A DNA stretch of 64,000 nt, taken from Agromyces hippuratus. GTDB lineage: Bacteria; Actinomycetota; Actinomycetes; Actinomycetales; Microbacteriaceae. Positions 56,826 through 64,000 of the stretch are shown here, in pieces. Numbering within the stretch: position 1 is the first letter of the stretch; every line of letters begins with the position of its first letter. Below the pieces are notes generated by a model, which saw only the letters and a list, made by a program, of their open reading frames with translations, did not search any database and was not told where the DNA came from. The translations under genes were made by a program, and so were the position numbers. The stretch is from NCBI RefSeq assembly GCF_013410355.1, contig NZ_JACCFI010000001.1:3720001-3784000 (forward strand), written 5' to 3'.

Positions 56826-58238
56826 CTAGGCCTGCGGCGGACGCGTCATCGACAGCAGGTCGAGGGCCGTGTCGAGCTGCTCGATGGTGAGGTCGCCGCG
56901 CTCCACGTAGCCGAGGTCGATCACGGCCTCGCGCACCGTGATGCCCTTGGCGACCGAGTGCTTCGCGATCTTCGCGGCGGCCTCGTAGCCGATGAGCTTG
57001 TTGAGCGGGGTCACGATCGAGGGCGACATGCCCGCGAGGGCGGTCGCGCGCTCGACGTCGGCCTCGAGGCCGTCGATCGTCTTGTCGGCGAGCACTCGCA
57101 CCGAGTTCGCGAGCAGGCGGATCGACTCGAGGAGGGCGGTGCCCATGACGGGGATCTGCACGTTGAGCTCGAAGGCACCCGATGCACCGGCCCACGCGAT
57201 CGTCGCGTCGTTGCCGATGACGCGTGCGCAGACCATGAGCACGGCCTCGGGAACGACGGGGTTCACCTTGCCCGGCATGATCGAGGAGCCGGGCTGCAGG
57301 TCGGGGATGCGCAGTTCGCCGAGGCCGGTGTTCGGGCCGGAACCCATCCAACGGAGGTCGTTCGAGATCTTCGTGAGGCTCACGGCGATCGTGCGCAGCG
57401 CGCCCGAGGCGTCGACGAGGCCGTCGCGGTTGGCCTGCGCCTCGAAGTGGTCGGCGGCCTCGGTGACCGGCAGTTCGGTCTCGGCCTGGAGCAGCGAGAT
57501 GACGAGCTGCGGGAACCCGGCCGGCGTGTTGATGCCGGTGCCGACGGCGGTGCCGCCGAGCGGGACCTCGGCGACGCGGGGGAGCGCCGTGCGCACGCGC
57601 TCGATGCCGAGGCGGATCTGGCGGGCGTAGCCGCCGAACTCCTGGCCGAGGGTGACGGGGGTCGCATCCATGAGGTGGGTGCGGCCGGCCTTGACGACGC
57701 CGGCCCACTCGACGGCCTTCGCCTCGAGGGCGACGGCGAGGTGGTCGAGCGAGGGGATGAGCTCGTCGATGAGCGCCGCGGTCACGGCGATGTGCACCGA
57801 GGTCGGGAAGACGTCGTTCGACGACTGCGAGGCGTTCACGTGATCGTTGGGGTGCACCGGGCTGCCGAGCTTGCCCGTCGCGATGGTGGCGAGCACCTCG
57901 TTCATGTTCATGTTCGAGGAGGTGCCGGAGCCGGTCTGGTACACGTCGACCGGGAAGTGCTCGGTGTAGCTGTGCACGCCCGAGATGACCTCGTCTGCGG
58001 CGTCTTCGATCGCCTTCGCGATGGCCGGGTCGAGCACGCCGAGCTGCGCGTTCGCCTGCGCGGCCGCCTTCTTGATGCGGGCGAGCGCCTGGATCTGCTG
58101 GGGCTCGAGACCTGCGCCGGAGATGGGGAAGTTCTCGACGGCGCGCTGCGTCTGCGCCCGGTAGAGGGCCGATGCGGGCACCCGCACCTCGCCCATCGTG
58201 TCGTGCTCGATGCGATAGTCGGCGGCGTTGTCCACCAC
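56826..58238 (-). CDS. fumC: Class II fumarate hydratase FumC
   Basis: Reversible hydration of fumarate to malate in the TCA cycle. 470 residues. GSGTSSNMNMNEV, the catalytic region with HPNDHVNASQSSNDVFPT, and the signature GSSIMPGKVNP (about 316-326) are intact. It is the iron-free homotetrameric form. GTG 58238 with GGGAAC upstream; the following GTG at 58235 is equivalent. A longer upstream frame overlaps the carbonic anhydrase and is rejected. glpX, which often follows fum in actinobacteria, is absent here. Confidence 0.95.
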   Translation of the reverse strand: MVDNAADYRIEHDTMGEVRVPASALYRAQTQRAVENFPISGAGLEPQQIQALARIKKAAAQANAQLGVLDPAIAKAIEDAADEVISGVHSYTEHFPVDVYQTGSGTSSNMNMNEVLATIATGKLGSPVHPNDHVNASQSSNDVFPTSVHIAVTAALIDELIPSLDHLAVALEAKAVEWAGVVKAGRTHLMDATPVTLGQEFGGYARQIRLGIERVRTALPRVAEVPLGGTAVGTGINTPAGFPQLVISLLQAETELPVTEAADHFEAQANRDGLVDASGALRTIAVSLTKISNDLRWMGSGPNTGLGELRIPDLQPGSSIMPGKVNPVVPEAVLMVCARVIGNDATIAWAGASGAFELNVQIPVMGTALLESIRLLANSVRVLADKTIDGLEADVERATALAGMSPSIVTPLNKLIGYEAAAKIAKHSVAKGITVREAVIDLGYVERGDLTIEQLDTALDLLSMTRPPQA

Positions 58239-58306
58239 GGTGTGTTCCCTTCGATGTGCTTGCCGGATGTCCCGGCTGATGCCGCTCGTTCGTTCGGCGT
58301 GAGCCG

Positions 58307-58963
58307 TCAGACCGAGCCGACGACGATGTCGGTCTCGACACGACCCTCGAAGAGTCGGTAGTTCGCTCCGACGATAGCCAGCGTACCCGCTGCGATCGCG
58401 TCGCTGATCATCTCGGATGCGGCAACGAGCTCGGTCACGGTGTTGCGCAGGTGCTCGCGGCCGACGAAGCCGGTGTCGACGTGAGCGGGGTCCACGGGCG
58501 CGTCGGCTGCGCCCCCGGCGACCTTGCGCACGGCGGGCACGATCTTCTCGACGAGACCGGCGATGTGCACCGGCAGCGGGGTCGCGTCTTCGGCCTCGGA
58601 ATCGATGGCGGCGCGCACGGCACCGCACTCGTCGTGCGCGAGCACGATGACGAGCGGCACGTGCAGCAGGCCGACGGCGTACTCGAGCGAGCCGAGCGAC
58701 GACGGGGTCACGACCTGGCCGGCGTTGCGCACGACGAAGGCGTCGCCGAGACCCACGTCGAAGATGATCTCGGCCGCGAGGCGGGAGTCGCTGCAGCCGA
58801 AGATCGCGACGAGCGGGCGCTGCGCGTGCGCGAGCGACGCGCGGCGATCGACGTCTTGACGCGGGTGGAGGGGCTTGCCCTCGACGAAGCGGGTGTTGCC
58901 GCTGCGGAGCTCGCGCCACGTCTCAGCCGGAGTCTGCGGACGATCTTTCGGCTGCGTGGTCAC
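58307..58963 (-). CDS. Beta-class carbonic anhydrase
   Basis: Interconverts CO2 and bicarbonate. 218 residues. Zinc ligands are C57 (FGCSDSR), H110 and C113 (LAHDECGAV), with the D59-R61 dyad of the active site; VVRNAGQVV and GSLEYAV are the usual neighbours. GTG 58963 has GAAAGGG upstream. It lies between fumC and a DUF4245 gene on the same strand, 11 nt after the latter. Confidence 0.93.
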   Translation of the reverse strand: MTTQPKDRPQTPAETWRELRSGNTRFVEGKPLHPRQDVDRRASLAHAQRPLVAIFGCSDSRLAAEIIFDVGLGDAFVVRNAGQVVTPSSLGSLEYAVGLLHVPLVIVLAHDECGAVRAAIDSEAEDATPLPVHIAGLVEKIVPAVRKVAGGAADAPVDPAHVDTGFVGREHLRNTVTELVAASEMISDAIAAGTLAIVGANYRLFEGRVETDIVVGSV

Positions 58964-58974
58964 GTGGTGCCCTT

Positions 58975-59616
58975 TCAGTCCTGTGCCTCGATCGTCGGCG
59001 TGAGCGCCGACGCGAGCGTCTCGAATTCTTCGGGAGTCGCGGTGCCGAGCAGCACGAAGGTGCTGCCGCCCGCTTCGGTGGTGAGGCCGTAGCGGGCGTT
59101 GCCGACGTCTTCGGGGGATTCGCGGTTGTCGTACACCGTCCACTCCACGCCGTCGATGGTCGTGGTGCCCACGGCGAGGGTGCGGGCGAGGAGCCCGGCG
59201 ACCCACGTGGGGTTCGCGTCGAGCCCCTGGTAGAGCCCGATGAACTCATCGCTCGGGGTGAGGTAGCCCACGTACCACGCGGTCACGTCGTCGGCCTGGC
59301 TGACGCGGAGCTCGGCGGCGTTGGCGCGCCAGCCGTCGGGCAGCTCGGGCACGGCGAGCGGGTCGACGCTCGCGGCCTGCGCCTGTTCGGCGAGGGATGC
59401 CACGTCGATGTCGCGCTCGATGGGGGTGTCGCTGCGCGGCACGAGCAGCACGATGACGAGCATGACCGCGAGGCTCGCGCCGAGCGCGAGCAGGAGGTTG
59501 CGCAGCGTCTGGCGCTGGCGGTGCTTCAGGGAGTTCTCGGCCTTGCGGGCCGCCGTCTCTTCGGGGGTCTCGGGCCGGCCGAGCTCGGCCACGACCCGGG
59601 GTGCGCGCTCCGCCAT
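58975..59616 (-). CDS. DUF4245 family membrane protein
   Basis: 213 residues. A cytoplasmic N-terminus (1-35, charged), one membrane helix (about 38-58), and an outside alpha/beta domain with LPDGWRANAAELR, the DUF4245 entry motif, and the VEWTVYDNRE strand. Function unknown; M. tuberculosis has one in the same block (Rv1100). ATG 59616 shares its last base region with the xseB stop (TGATG). Confidence 0.85.
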   Translation of the reverse strand: MAERAPRVVAELGRPETPEETAARKAENSLKHRQRQTLRNLLLALGASLAVMLVIVLLVPRSDTPIERDIDVASLAEQAQAASVDPLAVPELPDGWRANAAELRVSQADDVTAWYVGYLTPSDEFIGLYQGLDANPTWVAGLLARTLAVGTTTIDGVEWTVYDNRESPEDVGNARYGLTTEAGGSTFVLLGTATPEEFETLASALTPTIEAQD

Positions 59617-59855
59617 CAGCGGTCGCCGCTGTCGTCGGCCGCCGCGCGGGATGAGCCGGCGCGGGCCGCCTCGAGGCGAGCCTTCGCGCCGATGAGCCAC
59701 TCCTCGCAGCGGGCCGCGAGGGCCTCGCCGCGCTCCCACAGCGCGAGCGACTGCTCGAGCGTCGCCGAACCCTGCTCGAGCTCGCCGACGACCTGCACGA
59801 GTTCGTCGCGCGCCTGCTCGTAGCTCAGCTCGGAGACTTCGGTGGTGGAGGGCAT
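59616..59855 (-). CDS. xseB: Exodeoxyribonuclease VII small subunit XseB
   Basis: 79 residues, two long helices (about 8-60) with ELSYEQARDELVQVVGELEQG and LEQSLALWERGEALAARCEEWL, the conserved small-subunit pattern. It partners XseA to degrade single-stranded DNA to oligomers. I chose ATG 59855 because TAGAAT (59868-59863) ends 7 nt before it; ATG 59864 would lie inside the -10 box. Confidence 0.92.
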   Translation of the reverse strand: MPSTTEVSELSYEQARDELVQVVGELEQGSATLEQSLALWERGEALAARCEEWLIGAKARLEAARAGSSRAAADDSGDR

Positions 59856-59862
59856 GGCGTCC

Positions 59863-59868
59863 ATTCTA
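59863..59868 (-). promoter_or_regulatory. -10 box TAGAAT for xseB
   Basis: On the minus strand TAGAAT ends 7 nt before ATG 59855 and overlaps the alternative ATG 59864. Confidence 0.5.
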
Positions 59869-59887
59869 TTCGGCGTGTTCGCGAGGT

Positions 59888-61144
59888 TTATTCAGGGTGG
59901 TCGTGAGGCGCACCGGCGAGGTCGTGCACCGACGGTACGGCGCCGCGGGAGACGGCGGCGAACGCGCCCTCGGCGAGCGTGACCGTGACCTCGGCGCCGT
60001 CGGGAGCCCCTGCGGGGCCCCGCACCACATGGCCGTCGGCGCCCTGCACGATCGCGTACCCGCGGTCGAGCGTGGCCTGCGGCGAGAGCGCCCGCAGGTG
60101 CCCGCGCAGTTCGGCGACGCGATGGGTCTGTCGATCGATCGTGCGCTCGACGAGCTCGGCGCCGCGCGCCACCCAACGGGTCAGGTCCTCGGCGCGGCGG
60201 TCGACGATCCACGAGGTCTCGGCGAGCGCCGGTCGCGATCGCAAGTGGCCGATGCGGTCGATCTCGCGGGAGAGGATCGCCTGCAGCCGCATGCCGAGGC
60301 GGGCGCGGGCCTGCTCGACCCGCACGAGTTCTTCGTTGACGTCGGGCACGACGCGCTTCGCGGCGTCCGTCGGGGTCGAGGCTCGCAAGTCGGCGACCTC
60401 GTCGAGCAGCGGCCGGTCGGCCTCGTGCCCGATGGCCGAGACGATGGGGGTGGATGCCGCGGCAGCCGCTCTCACGACGCGCTCGTCGCTGAAGCCCAGC
60501 AGGTTCTGGAAGTCGCCGCCGCCGCGGGCGACGATGATGACCTCGACCTGGGGGTCGGCGTCGAGTCGCTCGATCGCCGCGACGACCTCTGAGACGGTGC
60601 GGTCGCCCTGCACGGCGGCGTGCACGACGCGGAACTCGACGGCGGGCCATCGCAACTTGGCGTTGCGCAGCACGTCTTTCTCGGCGTCGCTGTCTTTTCC
60701 GGTGATGAGGCCGACGACGCCCGGCAGGAACGGCAGGCGTCGCTTGCGGCCGGCGTCGAACAGTCCCTCGGCCGCGAGCTGGGCGCGCAGGCGCTCGAGG
60801 CGCTCGAGCAGGTCGCCGAGGCCGACGTGCTTCAGCTCGAAGACCTGCATCGACAGCGAGCCGCCCTTGACCCACCAGTTGGGCTTGACGAGGGCGATGA
60901 CCCGGTCGCCCTGCTTGAACTGCTCGTCGAACCGGGCGCGCACCGAAGACCACACCTGGAACGAGAGGGTCGCCTCGGCATCGAGGTCTTTCAACTTGCC
61001 GTAGACGTTGCCGCCCGAGACGCCCCACTGAGTGATCTCGCCCTCGACCCAGACCGTGCCGAGTCGATCGATGTACTGCTTGAGCTTGCCCGAGAGGAGC
61101 CCGACCGGCCACGGAGCCTCACGTGTCGCCGGTGCATCCGTCAT
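59888..61144 (-). CDS. xseA: Exodeoxyribonuclease VII large subunit XseA
   Basis: The catalytic subunit, 418 residues. The N-terminal OB fold (about 15-110) has VWVEGEITQWGVSGGNVYGKLKD (residues W, E, G). The catalytic domain includes LPGVVGLITGKDSDAEKD, VARGGGDFQNLLGFSDE and VSAIGHEADRPLLDEVADLRASTPTDAA (key G, H, E, D). A long coiled coil and the ATLDRGYAIVQ segment close the protein. GGGAGG precedes the ATG. It is divergent from ispH. Confidence 0.94.
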   Translation of the reverse strand: MTDAPATREAPWPVGLLSGKLKQYIDRLGTVWVEGEITQWGVSGGNVYGKLKDLDAEATLSFQVWSSVRARFDEQFKQGDRVIALVKPNWWVKGGSLSMQVFELKHVGLGDLLERLERLRAQLAAEGLFDAGRKRRLPFLPGVVGLITGKDSDAEKDVLRNAKLRWPAVEFRVVHAAVQGDRTVSEVVAAIERLDADPQVEVIIVARGGGDFQNLLGFSDERVVRAAAAASTPIVSAIGHEADRPLLDEVADLRASTPTDAAKRVVPDVNEELVRVEQARARLGMRLQAILSREIDRIGHLRSRPALAETSWIVDRRAEDLTRWVARGAELVERTIDRQTHRVAELRGHLRALSPQATLDRGYAIVQGADGHVVRGPAGAPDGAEVTVTLAEGAFAAVSRGAVPSVHDLAGAPHDHPE

Positions 61145-61180
61145 GTCTGGCCTCCCAGCCGTCTGCCCGCGTCAGCCGCG

Positions 61181-61186
61181 TAGGAT
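61181..61186 (+). promoter_or_regulatory. -10 box TAGGAT for ispH
   Basis: TAGGAT ends 7 nt before GTG 61194; leaderless type. Confidence 0.5.
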
Positions 61187-61193
61187 GGGCACC

Positions 61194-62273
61194 GTGACGA
61201 GCACTACGGAAACCCCGCGAATCGGCCTTGGCATGCCCCGAGTTCCGGGCGTGCGCGGCCGGCTCAAGGATAACCCGGTCCCCGGACAGAAGCGGGTGCT
61301 CCTGGCGGCCCCGCGCGGCTACTGCGCCGGCGTCGACCGCGCCGTGATCGCGGTCGAGAAGGCCCTCGAGCACTACGGCGCCCCGGTCTACGTGCGCAAG
61401 CAGATCGTGCACAACATCCACGTCGTCACCGAGCTCGAGGCGCAGGGCGCGATCTTCGTCGAAGAGGTCGACGAGGTGCCCGAAGGCGCCCACATCGTCT
61501 TCAGTGCGCACGGCGTCTCGCCGGCCGTCGTCAACGCCGCCGCCGACCGCGGCCTGCACGCGATCGATGCGACCTGCCCGCTCGTGACCAAGGTGCACCG
61601 TGAGGCCGTGCGCTTCGCGCGCGACGACTTCGAGATCCTGCTCATCGGCCACGAAGGACACGAAGAGGTCGAGGGCACGGCGGGCGAGGCGCCCGACCAC
61701 GTGACCATCGTCAACAGCCCCGACGACGTCGACAACATCGAGGTGCAAGACCCCGACAAGGTCGTCTGGCTCTCGCAGACCACGCTCTCGGTCGACGAGA
61801 CCATGGAGACCGTGCGCCGCCTGCGCGAACGCTTCCCGAATCTTCAAGACCCGCCCTCCGACGACATCTGCTACGCCACCCAGAACCGCCAGGTCGCGAT
61901 CAAGAAGGTCGCACAGGACGCCGACCTCGTGATCGTCGTGGGCTCGGCCAACAGCTCCAACAGCGTGCGCCTCGTCGAGGTCGCGCTCGAGTACGGCGCG
62001 AAGGCCGCCTACCGGGTCGACTACGCGAGCGAGGTCAAGCAGGAGTGGCTCGACGGCGTCGAGACGGTCGGCGTGACGAGCGGGGCGTCCGTGCCCGAGG
62101 AGCTCGTGAAGGAACTGCTCGACGCACTCTCCGACGCGGGATACGGCTCGGTCTCCGAGGTGAAGACGGCCGAGGAGGACCTGATGTTCTCGCTGCCGAA
62201 GGAACTGCGCAAAGACCTGCAGGGCAACCGCGACGAGCGTGCCCTCGGCGGTCGCGCTCGCGCGCAGCGCTGA
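61194..62273 (+). CDS. ispH: 4-hydroxy-3-methylbut-2-enyl diphosphate reductase IspH
   Basis: The last step of the MEP pathway: reduces HMBPP to IPP and DMAPP with a [4Fe-4S] cluster. 359 residues. Cluster ligands C44 (PRGYCAGVDRA), C128 (IDATCPLVTKVH) and C226 (DDICYATQNRQ) are all present, as are HNIHVVTEL and SAHGVSP. The N-terminal 30 residues are an extension common in actinobacteria. The GTG has no Shine-Dalgarno sequence and follows a -10 box by 7 nt. ispE is at the left end of the window. Confidence 0.96.
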   Translation: MTSTTETPRIGLGMPRVPGVRGRLKDNPVPGQKRVLLAAPRGYCAGVDRAVIAVEKALEHYGAPVYVRKQIVHNIHVVTELEAQGAIFVEEVDEVPEGAHIVFSAHGVSPAVVNAAADRGLHAIDATCPLVTKVHREAVRFARDDFEILLIGHEGHEEVEGTAGEAPDHVTIVNSPDDVDNIEVQDPDKVVWLSQTTLSVDETMETVRRLRERFPNLQDPPSDDICYATQNRQVAIKKVAQDADLVIVVGSANSSNSVRLVEVALEYGAKAAYRVDYASEVKQEWLDGVETVGVTSGASVPEELVKELLDALSDAGYGSVSEVKTAEEDLMFSLPKELRKDLQGNRDERALGGRARAQR

Positions 62274-62310
62274 TCCGGTGAGCGGATGCCGCGGCCGCGC
62301 GTCCGACGGC

Positions 62311-62347
62311 TGGTGATCCGCTCGCCTGGTGGATCCGCTCGCCTGGT
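62311..62347 (+). repeat. Short tandem repeat downstream of ispH
   Basis: TGGTGATCCGCTCGCC is followed by TGGTGGATCCGCTCGCC and TGGTGAC, two copies of 16-17 bp. The rest of the 189-nt gap up to the TetR gene shows only its promoter and operator. Confidence 0.55.
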
Positions 62348-62428
62348 GACGGTCGTCGGCGGGCCGCTCGCGTTTCCGCCGTCGGCGAACTCCGCCGCGT
62401 GGCGCGGATCCTCCGTCTCCAGGGGGAT

Positions 62429-62446
62429 GGAGTGAGCGCTCACTCC
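62429..62446 (+). promoter_or_regulatory. Perfect palindromic operator of the TetR gene
   Basis: GGAGTGAGCGCTCACTCC is an 18-bp perfect palindrome that ends 3 nt before the -10 box TAGTAT (62450-62455), hence between -35 and -10. A bound TetR dimer would block RNA polymerase. Confidence 0.75.
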
Positions 62447-62449
62447 GCG

Positions 62450-62455
62450 TAGTAT
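62450..62455 (+). promoter_or_regulatory. -10 box TAGTAT for the TetR-ABC operon
   Basis: TAGTAT ends 7 nt before ATG 62463; leaderless type. Confidence 0.5.
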
Positions 62456-62462
62456 CGCCCGC

Positions 62463-63125
62463 ATGAACTCGAATACCGAGCGTTCGACGCGCGCGAGGCC
62501 GATGCCGGTCGAGGAGCGTCGGGCGGCGATCGCCCAGGCGACGCTGCCGCTGCTCGTCGCCCACGGACGCGACGTCACGACCCGGCAGATCGCCGATGCA
62601 TCCGGGGTCGCCGAGGGCACGCTGTTCCGCGTGTTCGACGACAAGGAGGCGATCATCGACGCCGCCGTCGAGCACTTCCTCGACCCCGAGCCGTTTCGAG
62701 CGGCGCTTCGCAGCATCGATCCGTCGCTTCCGCTCGAGCTGAAGGTCGAGCTCGTGCTGGCCCGGTTCCTCGAACGGTTCAGCGGCATCTTCGGGGTATT
62801 CGCGTCGCTCGGCAGCCGCCCCCGGCCACCCGCGCAGAACCTCGAGATCATCACGGATATCTTCGACGAGCTGCTCGCCCCCGACCTCGAGGCGTTGCGC
62901 GTGCCGCCGGCCCAGGTCTTCAAGTTCGTGCGACTCGTCGCGTTCTCGTCGGCGATGCCGCAGTTCGGCCCGACGATCGGGCTCGACACCGACGAACTCG
63001 CCCACCTCATCGTGCACGGCATCGCGTCATCGACGGGCGCACCCGCGCCGGCGGCATCCGCTGCCGTTCTCGAACCGACCATCCAGACCGCTCCGACCAG
63101 CCCGATGGGAACCACTCCATGCTGA
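62463..63125 (+). CDS. TetR-family regulator of an ABC exporter
   Basis: 220 residues. HTH at about 18-62 (RAAIAQATLPLLVAHGRDVT, then ASGVAEGTLFRVF). The ligand domain is helical, and the Pro/Ala/Thr-rich C-terminal tail (about 195-220) is flexible. A perfect palindrome lies in its promoter, so it should repress itself and the ABC gene whose start it overlaps by 7 nt. Confidence 0.9.
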   Translation: MNSNTERSTRARPMPVEERRAAIAQATLPLLVAHGRDVTTRQIADASGVAEGTLFRVFDDKEAIIDAAVEHFLDPEPFRAALRSIDPSLPLELKVELVLARFLERFSGIFGVFASLGSRPRPPAQNLEIITDIFDELLAPDLEALRVPPAQVFKFVRLVAFSSAMPQFGPTIGLDTDELAHLIVHGIASSTGAPAPAASAAVLEPTIQTAPTSPMGTTPC

Positions 63126-64000
63126 TGAAACTGCTGCGCCGGCACCTCCGGCCGTATTGGGCGCTGCTCCTCGGCGTCCTCGTGTTCCAGCTCGCGCAGT
63201 CGATCGCCTCGCTCTACCTGCCGACGCTGAACGCCGACATCATCGACGACGGCGTCGCCAAGGGCGACACCGGCTTCATCATCTCGACCGGCGGCGTGAT
63301 GCTCGCCATCACGCTCGCCCAGGTGGCGTGCGCCATCGCGGCCGTGTACTTCGGCGCGAAGGCGGCGATGGCCTTCGGCCGCGACCTGCGCGTCGCCGTG
63401 TTCCGCAAGGTCGCCGACTTCTCGGAGCAGGAGGTGTCGCGCTTCGGCGCACCGAGCCTCATCACGCGGTCGACGAACGACGTGCAGCAGGTGCAGATGC
63501 TCGTGCTCATGTCGTGCACGATCCTCGTCTCCGCGCCGATCCTCGCGATCGGCGGCGTCTACATGGCGCTCCGCGAAGACCTCGCCCTGTCGTGGATCAT
63601 GGTCGTCGCCGTGCCCGTGCTGCTCGTCTCGGTCGGGCTCATCATCAGCCGCATGGTGCCACTCTTCCAGTCGATGCAGAAGCGCATCGACGGCGTCAAC
63701 CGGGTGCTCCGGGAGCAGCTCACAGGCATCCGCGTCATTCGCGCCTTCGTGCGCGAGGGCGTCGAGAGCGAGCGCTTCGACGAGGCGAACGACGCGCTCA
63801 CCGACACCGCGCTCAAGGCGGGCCGCCTCTTCGCCCTCGTCTTCCCGGTCGTCATGCTCGTGCTGAACGTCTCGAGCATCGCCGTGCTCTGGTTCGGCGC
63901 CTACCGCGTCGAAGACGGCTCGATGCAGATCGGCTCGCTCACCGCCTTCCTCAGCTACCTCATCCAGATCCTCATGGCGGTGATGATGGCGACGATGATC
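63119..64000 (+). CDS. ABC exporter (fused permease-ATPase), N-terminal part, cut by window edge
   Basis: 294 codons of an open frame that runs off the right edge. MLMKLLRRHLRPYWALL is followed by a type I exporter membrane domain: six hydrophobic segments, FGRDLRVAVFRKVADFSEQEVSRFGAPSLITRSTNDVQQVQ (key residues R, F, T, N) as the first coupling region, and REQLTGIRVIRAFVREGVE as the second. The ATPase domain is outside the window. Layout (TetR, then a pair of half-exporters) is that of multidrug-type heterodimeric exporters. ATG 63119 is favoured; ATG 63125 is possible. Confidence 0.88.
   Translation, partial: MLMKLLRRHLRPYWALLLGVLVFQLAQSIASLYLPTLNADIIDDGVAKGDTGFIISTGGVMLAITLAQVACAIAAVYFGAKAAMAFGRDLRVAVFRKVADFSEQEVSRFGAPSLITRSTNDVQQVQMLVLMSCTILVSAPILAIGGVYMALREDLALSWIMVVAVPVLLVSVGLIISRMVPLFQSMQKRIDGVNRVLREQLTGIRVIRAFVREGVESERFDEANDALTDTALKAGRLFALVFPVVMLVLNVSSIAVLWFGAYRVEDGSMQIGSLTAFLSYLIQILMAVMMATMI

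Noticed and set aside
1..64000. CRISPR arrays, prophage, integrative element, toxin-antitoxin or restriction systems
   Set aside because: I looked for regularly spaced repeats, integrase/tRNA junctions, and typical gene pairs on both strands. The two tRNAs have no adjacent integrase or partial 3' repeats.

Overview
The window is about 70% GC, uses GTG and even TTG starts freely, and has short intergenic spaces and many 1-4 nt start/stop overlaps. Gene content (ispE and ispH of the MEP isoprenoid pathway, rsmA, DUF501, DUF4307, DUF4245, type II NADH dehydrogenase, short-chain Z-isoprenyl synthase) points to a chromosomal segment of an actinobacterium. The protein style and the very frequent heptamer GGATGCC/GGCATCC suggest Microbacteriaceae (Agromyces-like). 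The genus is inferred, not proven.

Layout. 1-3636: end of rsmA, a DUF4287 protein, ispE and an ABC-F ATPase. 3637-6504: metQ-metN-metI methionine importer behind a structured leader. 6500-7592: IS481-family insertion sequence, copy 1. 7601-13022: MarR regulator, tRNA-Gln, glmU, prs, a fatty acid-CoA ligase and a double-HTH protein. 13045-16032 (minus strand): VOC protein, three small membrane proteins, gnd. 16369-25421: rplY, pth, rnhA, mfd, nhaA, a LysE exporter, mazG. 25509-32997: NTF2-like protein, hisS, eno, divIC-like, DUF501, a mycosin-like protease, ndh and a tRNA with anticodon UAA. 33033-39142: DUF1801 protein, Ppx/GppA, then a TetR-MFS-PLP enzyme-FAD oxidase operon. 39206-46824: ABC-2 exporter with its TetR regulator, lemA, an M48 protease, an AlkZ/YcaQ-type glycosylase, an AI-2E-type transporter, ilvA. 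46820-47912: IS481 copy 2, identical by eye and in the same orientation. 47918-62273: greA, DUF4307, HlyIII, Z-prenyl synthase, class V aminotransferase fold, PhoH, PPOX protein, PadR pair, HAD phosphatase, fumC, carbonic anhydrase, DUF4245, xseB, xseA, ispH. 62463-64000: TetR and the start of a multidrug-type ABC exporter cut by the window edge.

Most of this is core metabolism and information processing. The order rsmA-ispE...pth-rplY-prs-glmU-mfd-mazG-eno-divIC-DUF501-ppx, and then greA-DUF4307-hlyIII-uppS-phoH-fum-xseB-xseA-ispH, follows two blocks known from Mycobacterium tuberculosis (about Rv1010-Rv1026 and Rv1080-Rv1110), with local insertions and inversions. I found no phage, CRISPR, toxin-antitoxin, secretion or biosynthetic cluster.

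The less ordinary signals are these: a recent IS481 pair that hits NCTAGN at stop codons and hides its transposase ribosome binding site in a hairpin; about sixteen genes with a TANNNT -10 box 6-7 nt before the start codon (leaderless mRNAs); structured 5' leaders at metQ, rplY, nhaA and phoH; a tRNA with a Leu UAA anticodon but no long variable arm; a 25-codon coupling ORF; and a heptamer bias that looks like directed C-to-T change at GGACGCC.
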